From the NCBI GenBank assembly GCA_964421865.1, contig CAYQZH010000001.1, positions 1-64,000 on the forward strand: DNA of 64,000 nucleotides. The letters are read 5' to 3'. Made by a program: the position numbers and the translations under genes. This document shows, piece by piece, positions 1 through 8,765 of the stretch; position 1 is the first letter of the stretch; every line of letters starts with the position of its first letter. The DNA is from SBAX01 sp964421865 (GTDB lineage Bacteria; Planctomycetota; Phycisphaerae; UBA1845). A model generated the notes under the pieces. It worked only from the letters and a program-made list of their open reading frames with translations. It was not told where the DNA came from and made no database searches.

Positions 1-2
1 CC

Positions 3-434
3 CCGTGTTCCGGGACGCTTCGGATCGGACTCTGCGACAGCGTGTTCGACACCAAGCTGGCCGTGTACGAAGGTGCGGACTGTCCTCCGACCGATCAGGC
101 CATCGCCTGCAACGACGACGCGTGCGGCGGCGAATCGGGTCGGCAGTCGCAGGTGCTCGTCGCGGCGACGGAGGGCGCAACGTACAAGGTCCGCGTCGGC
201 GGCTATGCCGGGGCCTGGGGTACGGGGACGCTCAGCGTAGCCTACGCAGCACCCGTGCGCGCGACGCTGTCGGATTTCGCGCGGTTCGCCCAGTGCTTCA
301 CCGGCCCCTGCCGAACGGCGCCCTGTGACCTATTGCCCAGCGGCGGTTGCTGCATCACCCAGGACTTCGACGGCGACGGCGACGTGGACGGCGAGGACTA
401 CGTGGCATTCCACGCGGCCTTGACCGGTCCTTGA
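3..434 (+). CDS. C-terminal part of a secreted protein with dockerin-like tail
   Basis: The frame is open from the window edge to a TGA at 432-434, so only the last 143 codons are present. The visible part begins in a beta-sandwich type seen in planctomycete secreted proteins (FDTKLAVYEG then ACNDDACGG, where Ca2+-binding or disulfide pairing is likely). It ends in a single EF-hand/dockerin-like repeat (DFDGDGDVDGEDYVAF). In the family such tails close extracellular proteins. The function of the missing N-terminus cannot be told. Nothing downstream looks co-transcribed except the broken kinase that starts 100 bases on. Confidence 0.7.
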   Translation, partial: PCSGTLRIGLCDSVFDTKLAVYEGADCPPTDQAIACNDDACGGESGRQSQVLVAATEGATYKVRVGGYAGAWGTGTLSVAYAAPVRATLSDFARFAQCFTGPCRTAPCDLLPSGGCCITQDFDGDGDVDGEDYVAFHAALTGP

Positions 435-533
435 AGGTTCCGGGGCCGCCGCCGCGACGCGATTCGTCACATCGTCGCCGGACGGCAGCTTCTCCGTCGC
501 GTCAGCGGCGACACCTCGGTATCCTACCGTGAC

Positions 534-802
534 ATGCCCGGTATCCGTCGAAAATCGCGTTCCAAGCCGCAGCCCGCCGGCCCCCGGTCTGACCCTTCGC
601 GGGTCAAAACAGAAGGGACGGGCGTAAGGGAGAGCGTCGGCGTTGATTATCGCCGACTGTTCGAGCAAGCGCCTGACGGAATCATCATCATTGACCCGAA
701 AGGCCGGTACATCAACGCCAACGCGGTGCCGCCGCGTGGGTCGAATCCGACGTCGACCATGGAACGAAGATGCACGTCTTCTTCCCCACGGAAGGCTTTT
801 AG
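534..802 (+). pseudogene. Remnant of a PAS sensor histidine kinase (internal deletion)
   Basis: From the ATG at 534 the frame reads into the start of a PAS domain (YRRLFEQAPDGIIIIDPKG, then RYINANA) and then becomes meaningless. Starting near 728 another frame reads AAAWVESDVDHGTKMHVFFP and stops at TAG 800-802. This matches the last strand and G2-box end of a histidine-kinase HATPase domain (usual form: V.SE.G.GT.F.V.FP). Both ends of a kinase are therefore present about 10 bases apart, in different frames, with the rest of PAS, HisKA and most of HATPase missing. The stop overlaps the convergent sheath gene by 4 bases. An assembly collapse is the alternative to a true deletion. Confidence 0.6.
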
Positions 803-2646
803 CGATTGGGCGGTCCGAGGCGATATCCCAGGCCGATCGGAACGGCGCCCGGGAGGATCCGCTCGGGTGGTATGAGCGTCACCGCAACTTCAACACACGA
901 CGGATCGCTCGCGGAGGGACGTGCTTGGACGGTGAGCTGTTCGGCGGATGGTTCACCGTCGTAGGGGAGCCAGGTGCGGACGTGCTGCCGGACGAGGGCG
1001 GCGACGGCCTGCGGGTCGAGTCCGACAAGATGCGATTTCAGTTCGAAGAGGAGTTGGCCGGCGCGGGCGGCGAAAAGCTGATAGGGCAACGTGACTTCAT
1101 AAATAGCTTTGGTTTCGTCGACGGCGGCCTGCGCCGCCGCCACGCCGTTCCAAACGATCGCGTCGGGTACATCTCGAAGGGCGGCGACGACGTTGATCCC
1201 GAGGGCGCCGATCTCGCCGATCCTCGCCGTGGGGAGGTCGATATCCGCCGGTCCGAACTGCTTGTCTCCGCGCGGTCCGCCGGTGCAGGTCTCAAAGCCC
1301 TCCACCCGCCCGAAGAGCGGACCGCAGAACGCGGTCGGCCAGCGCAAATCCGCCACGCTGCGGGCAACGGCACTGGCGATGGCGACGGCGCCGTTCGCCC
1401 ACACTAAATCCTTTTCCCCGGCGCACGGCTCGTGGTAGACGTAGTCGAGACCGCTTGCATCCGCACGGCGATAGGGCGCTCGCAACAGCCCTTTGCCGAG
1501 GACCACGCCGAGGGCCCGAGCGTAGGGTTGGCGGCGGAGGGTGTTCCACTTGGCGAACTGCCACTGGTCCATCAGGTTGACGAGGGGCGGGAGTGTGGCG
1601 ATCTGCCAGGCGTACTTGGCGTTCAGGAAGTCCGGTGCGGCGCCGACGACGGCCACCGCCGGCAGATTCGCGGCGTGCTGGGCCAATTCGTCCAACGCTT
1701 CGATGTCCGCCGCCGATTGACCGTACAACTGGTCTACGGCGATAAGATGAGGCCCGGCCATTCCCGCATCAAACACGGGATCAATCACAGCCGTGCGCAA
1801 ACGCTCCACCCTATCGCCCCTCCTCGCGTGCAGAACGGACAGGCGGATTCCTCGGCGAAAGTCGATGTGCGCGACGAGAAACGCGAGCGACCGCCAAGCC
1901 GACTCCAGGGCCTGGATCGGCGGGGCGTGGAGCACGGCGGTCAGCCAGGCGGAGAGCCGACGGTCCATCTCGGCCATGGCCCGTCGCAGCGCGGAGGCCT
2001 CCTCGGAGGGAATCGAAGACCCGTCGGCGGCACTGCCTGAGACCAGTCCGCTGAGCGGACTTTTCGGCGGGGCCGCCGGCGGCGCGGCGGATCCTTCGCT
2101 GAAGTCTAGCTGCTCGAGGATGCCGTCCAACTCGGCGGGGTTCGTCTCCGGGGCGGGACCGCGGCGGAGCGATTCAAGGAGCCGGGACAGCCCGGTGGGC
2201 TCGCCGCCGAATTCCGCTAGCGAATCGATGAGCGAGGCCGTCGTCAGCTTGCCGCGCAACCGCTCCACGATTTTTTCGCGGGCCGCCATCAGCGTCCGGG
2301 TCGCGGGGATTTGCGAGGCGAGGTTGAGGGGATCGAAGGAGCGGAAGGAATCAAAGGCCAGTTCCAACTCGACCATGGCGTTGTCGGTGCTCGTCGGATC
2401 CGTGGTCTTCCAACGCACGGTGGGACGCGCCGTCTTCAGCAGTTCATGCAGCGTGTCCGCGGTCACGTCCACGACGTTGTGCTCAAGCGGGCCGACCAGC
2501 GTACCCTCGTCCGTACCGGCGAGGTCGGTTACCCACAAAATGCGAAAAGGATGATCGTCCAGGTCGACTTTCAGTCCCGTGGGCACCGGAAGATCGACCT
2601 CAAGATCGAGCGGATCGGGTTTTTCAACCATCTTCGAGCCTGCCAT
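799..2646 (-). CDS. T6SS sheath paralogue: TssB-like and TssC-like parts fused
   Basis: 615 residues. About residues 25-150 look like TssB: PFRILWVTDLAG corresponds to the PFRVLVMGDF strand of the small sheath subunit, followed by a stretch resembling the SFxDFxPxxLAxQVPxLRxLLxxR segment. After a Pro/Gly/Ser-rich linker (about 160-240), residues 250-615 resemble TssC, with QALESAWRSLAFLVAHIDF as the diagnostic match to QALESAWRSLKYHVDNTEF of the canonical TssC in this same locus. Canonical tssB and tssC are separate genes at 26.3-28.3 kb, so this is an extra, divergent sheath protein. It may form a specialised sheath end or baseplate contact, or it may be an inactive paralogue. It is the last gene of the minus-strand T6SS run. 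Confidence 0.7.
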   Translation of the reverse strand: MAGSKMVEKPDPLDLEVDLPVPTGLKVDLDDHPFRILWVTDLAGTDEGTLVGPLEHNVVDVTADTLHELLKTARPTVRWKTTDPTSTDNAMVELELAFDSFRSFDPLNLASQIPATRTLMAAREKIVERLRGKLTTASLIDSLAEFGGEPTGLSRLLESLRRGPAPETNPAELDGILEQLDFSEGSAAPPAAPPKSPLSGLVSGSAADGSSIPSEEASALRRAMAEMDRRLSAWLTAVLHAPPIQALESAWRSLAFLVAHIDFRRGIRLSVLHARRGDRVERLRTAVIDPVFDAGMAGPHLIAVDQLYGQSAADIEALDELAQHAANLPAVAVVGAAPDFLNAKYAWQIATLPPLVNLMDQWQFAKWNTLRRQPYARALGVVLGKGLLRAPYRRADASGLDYVYHEPCAGEKDLVWANGAVAIASAVARSVADLRWPTAFCGPLFGRVEGFETCTGGPRGDKQFGPADIDLPTARIGEIGALGINVVAALRDVPDAIVWNGVAAAQAAVDETKAIYEVTLPYQLFAARAGQLLFELKSHLVGLDPQAVAALVRQHVRTWLPYDGEPSAEQLTVQARPSASDPSCVEVAVTLIPPERILPGAVPIGLGYRLGPPNR

Positions 2647-2673
2647 CGTAGGTGTACGGCGTCGTCGCGAAGC

Positions 2674-2928
2674 CTACTCAGGCGACCAAGCGGTCAGCCA
2701 CCGCTCGACGACCGCCTGCGTCTGAACATAGTAACGGGCATACCCCGGATCCGCCAGCAATACGCGGGCCATCGCCTCGTCATCACGGTCGCCCGTGCGG
2801 TTGCTGCTCGTGTTTTGCCCGCGGACGCGGCTACCGCAGCGCTGCCCGACAGACTGTCGGCGCGGAACAGATTCCGGACCGGGCGATTCGTCTGGTGGTG
2901 GAGGCCCACGGATCCAAGCTCGCCGGCG
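2674..2928 (-). pseudogene. Same-frame continuation of the gene at 2929-3222, after an in-frame TAG
   Basis: Directly after the TAG at 2929-2931 the same frame stays open for 84 codons to a TAG at 2674. The final part (RVLLADPGYARYYVQTQAVV then ERWLTAWSPE) looks like real protein, whereas the other frames are interrupted or low-complexity. The stop may be a nonsense mutation, a sequencing error or a readthrough codon. The product would be about 182 residues if read through. Confidence 0.4.
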
Positions 2929-3222
2929 CTACCTTCGCCGGCTTGGGGCCGTTCGGAGCCAGCGATCGAGCGTCGACTTCATCATAAAGTCGCTGACCAC
3001 GCTCCCGCCGCCGCCGCCGAGCGCGCGATTGACGATCCCGGCGGCGACGCATGCGTCGGGCCCGGCAGCCAAGCCCGCTTGTCCGAAGCGGGAATCGAGG
3101 TCGTAACCGGCCACCCGCGACAGCTCCCGTATGCGGTTGAGGGCCCGCTCACAGTCAAACGGACGATAATGCCACTTGTTCCGCAAGTAACCCGTAACCT
3201 TCCCGTCTGCAACTGAGTCCAT
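2929..3222 (-). CDS. Hypothetical protein (97 residues up to an in-frame stop)
   Basis: The ATG at 3222 follows a good ribosome site (GGAG, 8 bases upstream). The protein begins MDSVADGKVTGYLRNKWHY and contains a Gly-run and the segment FMMKSTLDRWLRT. I do not recognise a family. It lies between the DUF4123 gene and the fused sheath gene on the same strand, so it is probably part of the cargo operon and could be an immunity or accessory protein. The frame is cut by TAG at 2929 but continues coding-like beyond it (see the entry at 2674-2928). Confidence 0.5.
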   Translation of the reverse strand: MDSVADGKVTGYLRNKWHYRPFDCERALNRIRELSRVAGYDLDSRFGQAGLAAGPDACVAAGIVNRALGGGGGSVVSDFMMKSTLDRWLRTAPSRRR

Positions 3223-3389
3223 TTCTTCTTCTCCGTTCTATCGAATGAAAAGTTCTCCGCCGTGCCGTCTCTTTCACCGCGTCGGCACGATGGAACCGAA
3301 TTACGATTGTCGCGGGAGTTCCTATCATACTCGAAACCCCGTTCGCGTGCGGAACTGCTTCGCCGGCGGTCGAGGTGGGCGAAGGGAGT

Positions 3390-3968
3390 TCATGGGGTCC
3401 TCCCCGCAGCCCCGGCAGGCGTCCCGACAATCGGCCAACGCTTGACCGACACGCCGTCCTTAGCGAGTGTGAAGGCCAGCAACTCAGAGCCGCCGTCGCC
3501 TTCGCAATAGAACGCCGTGATCGGCCCGAAAAACTGCTTGATCTCGTCGGGCGTGCAGGCCGGGAGGAAGACGCGTAGCACTCGCGGATCGTAGAAGCGG
3601 AAGAAGTATTTCTTCTTGTCTTCCGCGCCGCGGACCACGGTCAGCGTTCGAAAATGCCGCCGTAGCTCGTCCAGCGTCACCGGGGCCTCAACGAGCACGC
3701 CGATGCTGTTGCCCCACTGCTCGAACCACCACCGCCGAAACGGCGAGCGAGCCGGAAACTCGATGATATACGGTGCGACCTCCTTGATCCTGTCGCCCAA
3801 CTCTCCAGTAAATAGCGACCGACATTCCAACCCGGCCTGCTCCGCCTGATACGGCCCCGCCGACTCCCTGGCGGCGTCAACGAGCGCGCAACAAGACGCG
3901 CCTGGAGCGAGCACCTTGCGCAGAACGGAATCGATGGATTGCTCAGGGCCGGCTGCGGTTCTCGTCAT
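3390..3968 (-). CDS. DUF4123-type T6SS effector adaptor/chaperone
   Basis: 192 residues from ATG 3968, chosen because GAGAGAGG lies about 10 bases upstream. Longer starts exist at GTG 4022, directly abutting the stop of the upstream gene, and at ATG 4010. The pattern ALVDAARE near the N-terminus, then PYIIEFPARSPFRRWWFEQW and the later FRFYDPRVLRVFLPACTPDE, matches the DUF4123 (Tap/TEC) family. These proteins load cognate effectors onto VgrG or PAAR in the cytoplasm before firing and are themselves not secreted. Its position just after the Ig-domain protein at 4023-5441 suggests that protein, or the membrane protein before it, as its client. Confidence 0.75.
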   Translation of the reverse strand: MTRTAAGPEQSIDSVLRKVLAPGASCCALVDAARESAGPYQAEQAGLECRSLFTGELGDRIKEVAPYIIEFPARSPFRRWWFEQWGNSIGVLVEAPVTLDELRRHFRTLTVVRGAEDKKKYFFRFYDPRVLRVFLPACTPDEIKQFFGPITAFYCEGDGGSELLAFTLAKDGVSVKRWPIVGTPAGAAGRTP

Positions 3969-4022
3969 CTGACACGAGCCTCTCTCAGGCGTCGGACCGA
4001 TGAGCACCATAGCCGCCAGCAC

Positions 4023-5441
4023 CTATTTCGGCGGGGGCCAGACTGGTTTACCACCTTTCATCTCCTCCGCAGGACCCGGAATGGGCAACGCTCCCACGCC
4101 CGTGTTCTCTTCCGTATTCTGCAGGTTTCGCCGATCGTCGTCTTGTTCCCAGCGCGCTTGGGCGGAGGCTCTCACGTCCGCCTCACTGCTGAAACGCACA
4201 CTCCACCTCTGGGGGTCCCACTCAGGTTCACCGTCAATAGCCTCTGGGGCATCGCTGAAACTCCACCTCCGTGTCTCCTGCGCAGGATTCCACAGGCTTG
4301 AGCTTCGCTGGTAGGACTTGGCGCAACCTACCTTGGTCAGATCGTCCATCTCAGACTGCGAAGGCCACCCGAGGAAGGCTTGCTTGTCGTCCTGGGCATA
4401 ATCCCAGTCGTAGTTGTCATAGACATACGCTCTCCAGGCGCGGATCCGGCAATCATAAGCCATCCGCTCGGCCGAGGAGCGGAAACATTCGATAATCACC
4501 TGAGAACGGATGGTGGCACCGTTGTAGGCGAGGTTCTCGTCGGTCTTGATGTAAGTCTTGGGGCCGGAAATCCACTCCATCTCGACCTCGACGATCCCGG
4601 GCCAGTCATCGACTGGTTTGGGCGAATCAAAGAAGGGCTGCTTGCTCGGGGTTTTCATCAGTTCACGCGCGAGCTTCGACTTCGCACCGGTTTCGAAGAC
4701 TTCCTCCGCTTTTTTCTTGTGATCCGCCCAGCCCCTGACCCTGGTGTTTTCCACGATGTTCTGGGGGATTTCCTTCCAGGTACCGGTGCCGTCGAGGAAA
4801 TGATCCAGCGCGGCCAAGGACATCGTGTACCTGACCCGACTGGCCCACTTGCGTTTGCCCTCGAGATCCTCGATCGTCTTCTTGATCTTGGGGTCCTTCT
4901 CCTGGGCCTGCTTGCATCGTTCGCATGTCCATCCGGTCAGCTCGCTTAGGACGAGAGCCGCTGGGGAGGTGGTCGCCGGACTTACCAAGGCGTCCGTGGT
5001 GTCACTCGTATAGTCGGTCTTGGCGCCAAAAACCGTGTAAAAACCTGGGCAAATACCGCTGAAAGTCGCATCGCCGGAGGCGTCTGTGGTTCCAATTCGG
5101 AACACATTTCGGAGCACGGGGCCCTCGATTTGGACATCGGCCCCTTCGATCGGACTACCGTCGCCGCGTCGCGTGACGGTGACAACGAGATCGGCGAGAG
5201 TTTCGCCCGGGCACGGACTGCTCGGGTCGCCGACTTCCCCGTCGCCGGAAGTGGGAGGCGGCACATTTTGTTCGGCTAGCGCGGCGTTGTAGGCCTCCAT
5301 CCACTCCTTCCGGTAGCTGGTTTCCGGCTCGCCCGGGGCCATGGTCAGTTGCCGTCCCTGCAGCTCCTCCTCGTGGTGCTCCCAGAGCTTTTGGTTGGCG
5401 GCTTGGACGGCCTGCGGGTTGAGGGGGCGTTGGGCTCTCAT
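4023..5441 (-). CDS. Candidate T6SS cargo protein with Ig/carboxypeptidase-regulatory-like domain
   Basis: 472 residues. The N-terminus is helical (AQRPLNPQAVQAANQKLWEH). Residues about 80-165 form an Ig-like or carboxypeptidase-regulatory-like repeat (LVVTVTRRGDGSPIEGADVQ, then GIGTTDASGDATFSGICPGFY-type strands), the same kind of module as in VgrG and PAAR tails. A CERC pair follows. The rest, with LDHFLDGTGTWKEIP near residue 215 and an aromatic-rich stretch DNYDWDYAQDD, is unrecognised and could carry toxin activity. The start overlaps the preceding small gene by 4 bases (ATGA), and the stop abuts the DUF4123 gene. Context makes it a likely effector; its activity is unknown. Confidence 0.5.
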   Translation of the reverse strand: MRAQRPLNPQAVQAANQKLWEHHEEELQGRQLTMAPGEPETSYRKEWMEAYNAALAEQNVPPPTSGDGEVGDPSSPCPGETLADLVVTVTRRGDGSPIEGADVQIEGPVLRNVFRIGTTDASGDATFSGICPGFYTVFGAKTDYTSDTTDALVSPATTSPAALVLSELTGWTCERCKQAQEKDPKIKKTIEDLEGKRKWASRVRYTMSLAALDHFLDGTGTWKEIPQNIVENTRVRGWADHKKKAEEVFETGAKSKLARELMKTPSKQPFFDSPKPVDDWPGIVEVEMEWISGPKTYIKTDENLAYNGATIRSQVIIECFRSSAERMAYDCRIRAWRAYVYDNYDWDYAQDDKQAFLGWPSQSEMDDLTKVGCAKSYQRSSSLWNPAQETRRWSFSDAPEAIDGEPEWDPQRWSVRFSSEADVRASAQARWEQDDDRRNLQNTEENTGVGALPIPGPAEEMKGGKPVWPPPK

Positions 5442-5824
5442 GGCTTACGCGGCGCTCCACCAGCCTCGGGCGCTGTGAACATGATGTGCTCGTAGATCCG
5501 GTCGAGCTTGTTTCGTGCCGTCGCGCGGCGCTGGGTTAGGATCTCCTTGGCCCAGGGGGTCTTCTTACTCTCGTCGAAGTCGGGCGAAAGGGCCAGCATG
5601 AGCTCGATGTACCGGGCCACGTCGCATTCGAGGGTGATGTTGTACCCCTTGGCCTTCTCGATCCCGTCGCGGATCATGTCCCGCAAGCCCTTCTCGCTAT
5701 ACTTCTTGGCCTCCACGGCGTAACTCTCGTTCAAATAGACGACCATCTCGACCTCGAAGCGCCCGCGCTGCTGCTCCGAAAACGCGGTCATGTGGGCGTC
5801 AGAGATTTGGAAGGTACGCGGCAT
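5438..5824 (-). CDS. Small conserved T6SS cargo-region protein
   Basis: 128 residues from ATG 5824, preceded by AAAGGAGAT 8 bases upstream, which settles this start over the longer frame to 5881. The pattern is ISDAHMTAF, then RFEVEMVVYL, GLRDMIRDGIEKAKGYNITL, DVARYIELML and FDESKKTPWA. This is the layout of short helical proteins that recur next to T6SS effectors and DUF4123 genes in many Gram-negatives; I cannot name the family with certainty. It is translationally coupled (ATGA) to the next gene. A co-chaperone or adaptor role is inferred from position only. Confidence 0.5.
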   Translation of the reverse strand: MPRTFQISDAHMTAFSEQQRGRFEVEMVVYLNESYAVEAKKYSEKGLRDMIRDGIEKAKGYNITLECDVARYIELMLALSPDFDESKKTPWAKEILTQRRATARNKLDRIYEHIMFTAPEAGGAPRKP

Positions 5825-5885
5825 TCTTCGGAATCTCCTTTGTATTGCGTTCTGTCCGTCCAAACGCCTCCCCGGCGACAAGGGC

Positions 5886-8765
5886 TCAAGCCTCCGAGCT
5901 GGTCTTAGAGTACTCGGTCACGAACCCAGACTGGTACGACTCCATCTCTAGGTACTTTTCTCCGTATTCGCTCTTGGGTATGTACAGTTTTCCGTTCCCG
6001 CCCACGTCGATCCGCACCTTGACCGTCCACTTGTCCTTGGCGCGGTTAGTGTTTGTTATCGGGTTGGTCATCATGCCGTCCGTGAGCATGTGTGGAAGCT
6101 CGACCTTGAAGTGCTTGAATTTCTCGGTTCCCCAGGATCCCGAGGGTTCTGCAGAAATGTCATGGTACTTGAGCTCCTCTCCGGAGATGACGTAGTCCCC
6201 GGTGTCCATGTTGATGAGTGCGGTTGACGTGAGCTCGGCAGGCACACCATACTTGTTCAGGTATTTGCCGATGATGACCACTTCCGCGATCGACCCCGGG
6301 GGCAAGTAGCCCGTTTTGATAAACGCGCCATACTTGAGCCTGGGAACGAGGCTGGCCGGGTTGTCCAAGTGGCTCGAGAGCACGGTCACCTTGAACTCGC
6401 TAATCAGATAAATGAGGTGCCGCAGTTGCTTCTCGAAGCGATCTTCTCCCTTGGACCAATCCGAATACTTCGTAGTCACCACCACCTCGCGTAAAATCGG
6501 GTCGACCAGTTCCACGTCGTAGCGGTCGCCAAACACACAATGTAACGCAAAGAGCTCCAGGTCGCTCTTGCTAAACACCCAGACCAGGAAGATCCCCACC
6601 AACATCAGCCCCATGGCGACCGCCGCCAATGTGCCGAACAACGTCGCGTAGCCCACGCCAAAGCCCATCCCAATCAAGTTCGTGGATGCCACGATGGTGG
6701 CGCTCACCGAGACCACCGCAGAGGCGTATTGGACACCCATCCCCACCGCACCTCCAAAGTTGCCCTCCTCCCATGCGTCCAACATGTCGCGGGCCTGCAA
6801 CACCAGGTCAATTCCGCCGAAGACGAGGGCAACGGGGCCATCGAGTATATTCACAGATTTCCGGAATATATTCTGGACCTTTGTCATTTTCTGAAAGCTC
6901 TCGATACCTCCGTTATCGACGAAAGTGCGGATCTCCCTCGAAACGCGCTTGGGGTGGGGCGAATCCAGCCAAGCTTCGAGGTCAATTCCAAAGCGTTTCT
7001 CGGCGCGGTAGGCAAAGTATTCCCTGCCGCGCTGGGCGACAAAGCTGCCCACCTTAAATGGGTACTCGACCTTACCCTTGATGCGCGTGGCCTTAGCGCG
7101 AGCGCTTTCGGCGGCGCCCTCGTCCTCACCGTAGATTTGATATCCAGTCCAGAGCGCGTACGCGCCGCCGACAAACTCGTCGATCTTGCTCGCGAGCAAC
7201 ACCCTGCTAAACACATTCTCGCCTAAATACTTGGGAAGGAATTCTCCGAGCCGGGCGATGTTTTTCTCGCTCAAGGCCAGGAGCGTTTTTGTGAAAAACC
7301 TGAAGCGTTCGAAGTAGATACCACTGTTCGAAGCGCCCTGGGGAACCTCCGCCTTGACGCCGAGGTTCTGCACGTGTTCCACGGCCTTGGTGCCGGCGTC
7401 TCCGCGATGCTTGGCGATGACCATCGGGAGAAACAGGACAAAGATCTGCAATGCGAGATCTCCGATCTTCTGGCGAAGCGCCTGAAGTTCGTCTTGTTCC
7501 TTTTTCCCGGGATATAGGATGAACTTGTAGGGAATCCGGTCCTTCGCCTGGCTAAACAGCTTGGCGATGAAGGCCTCTCCCACCTGAGAGCCCATGATGT
7601 CGCGCAGGACGGCCATGTAGTGAGTCAGCCCCATAGTCAGCGACGAATCCAGCGGGTAGAACCGCCCCGGAGTGTCTTGCTCTTCCTGAGAGGCTAACTC
7701 GACGATCATGTGCGCCTCGCTGTCCAGCCATTCAATAAGTCGAAGGCACGCCTTCTTGGACTCCTCGCCAAGGAATTTATTGCACTTTTTATAGCGATCC
7801 AGCCACGCCGCGGCCTTATCCCGCTGCTTGAGGGCCGAGGCGCCCTCCCGCATCTCGTCCATCAGATCGAGCTCGTCTTCACCCCTGGCCCCGATCAGGG
7901 CCGTAAGGATCGTGGCCATCTGAAGCTTGGCCATCTCGTTGGGATTGGTGAGGAACTCGAGGTGAGCTTCCAAGATGGTGCGGAAGTCAAGCTCGTTGAC
8001 CTCCTGGGCCCAGGAGAAGGGGTCCAGCACAGGCACCACCTCGACCCGCGACTTGGTGCCGGGCTTCGTCGGACTCTTGAAACGGCGGCGAAGGGTCGTA
8101 CTGAACAACTGCTCCGCCGCGCCGTCAGCGTAACTGTGCACGGCACCAGGCGGTCGTAATTTAGGAAGCTGTTTCGCGACCGCCATTAGCTTCTTCATCG
8201 CCCCTTCACTAAGTTGGATAGGGGAGAGGAAGAATTGATACCTTCGGCCGGAATCCACCTCGTAATGATCATCGCCCCCCCTGATTTCTTTGCCGGTGAA
8301 ATTCCGTTTGCTCCGCGGCCCAATCTCTGGGTTGGGGTTGATGAACCATTTGTCTGCGTTGAAACAGTAAATCTCGGCTTCGATCATCCATTTGAGATCC
8401 CATCTACCGACCAAGACATAGAGCCACTTTTGGCGGATCTCCTGCACATAGACGTGCGCCTGCTCCATGGCCTCATTTGGCTCGGCGAGCCACGCCCTCT
8501 GCTCGCAGTCGCCGGTGCTGCACGCTGTTGCTAGCGTCACTACGGAAGGGCCATTTCTCGGGTCGGTCTCCCACCACGCCCGCCGTATCTTTTTAACCAC
8601 CACGCTCTCGCGATTCAAGTGAACGTGAGGCATGTCCGCGCGGATGTGATCCCTATAGGACTTGTCGGGAACCCGCGGCGAGTAGTTATAGACTTGCTCC
8701 ATGATCAGCACTTTCAACCTCGGCGGGGCCGCAGGGACCTGATTGATGACGATCGGCTTACCCAT
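5886..8765 (-). CDS. Large candidate pore-forming T6SS effector with hydrophobic hairpin
   Basis: 959 residues from ATG 8765 (MGKPIVINQVP). This start overlaps the end of the PAAR gene by 8 bases, and the longer open frame upstream is only antisense-like extension. The first 400 residues are soluble and mixed; residues 400-650 are mostly helical. Residues about 665-731 hold two long uncharged segments (for example SAVVSVSATIVAS and AVAMGLMLVGIFLVWVF) able to span a membrane. A soluble domain of about 230 residues follows. The order soluble-helical-TM resembles colicin-like or VasX-like effectors, which insert into target inner membranes. No family motif was recognised. It directly follows a PAAR-LysM spike gene, the typical place for a cognate effector. 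Confidence 0.5.
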   Translation of the reverse strand: MGKPIVINQVPAAPPRLKVLIMEQVYNYSPRVPDKSYRDHIRADMPHVHLNRESVVVKKIRRAWWETDPRNGPSVVTLATACSTGDCEQRAWLAEPNEAMEQAHVYVQEIRQKWLYVLVGRWDLKWMIEAEIYCFNADKWFINPNPEIGPRSKRNFTGKEIRGGDDHYEVDSGRRYQFFLSPIQLSEGAMKKLMAVAKQLPKLRPPGAVHSYADGAAEQLFSTTLRRRFKSPTKPGTKSRVEVVPVLDPFSWAQEVNELDFRTILEAHLEFLTNPNEMAKLQMATILTALIGARGEDELDLMDEMREGASALKQRDKAAAWLDRYKKCNKFLGEESKKACLRLIEWLDSEAHMIVELASQEEQDTPGRFYPLDSSLTMGLTHYMAVLRDIMGSQVGEAFIAKLFSQAKDRIPYKFILYPGKKEQDELQALRQKIGDLALQIFVLFLPMVIAKHRGDAGTKAVEHVQNLGVKAEVPQGASNSGIYFERFRFFTKTLLALSEKNIARLGEFLPKYLGENVFSRVLLASKIDEFVGGAYALWTGYQIYGEDEGAAESARAKATRIKGKVEYPFKVGSFVAQRGREYFAYRAEKRFGIDLEAWLDSPHPKRVSREIRTFVDNGGIESFQKMTKVQNIFRKSVNILDGPVALVFGGIDLVLQARDMLDAWEEGNFGGAVGMGVQYASAVVSVSATIVASTNLIGMGFGVGYATLFGTLAAVAMGLMLVGIFLVWVFSKSDLELFALHCVFGDRYDVELVDPILREVVVTTKYSDWSKGEDRFEKQLRHLIYLISEFKVTVLSSHLDNPASLVPRLKYGAFIKTGYLPPGSIAEVVIIGKYLNKYGVPAELTSTALINMDTGDYVISGEELKYHDISAEPSGSWGTEKFKHFKVELPHMLTDGMMTNPITNTNRAKDKWTVKVRIDVGGNGKLYIPKSEYGEKYLEMESYQSGFVTEYSKTSSEA

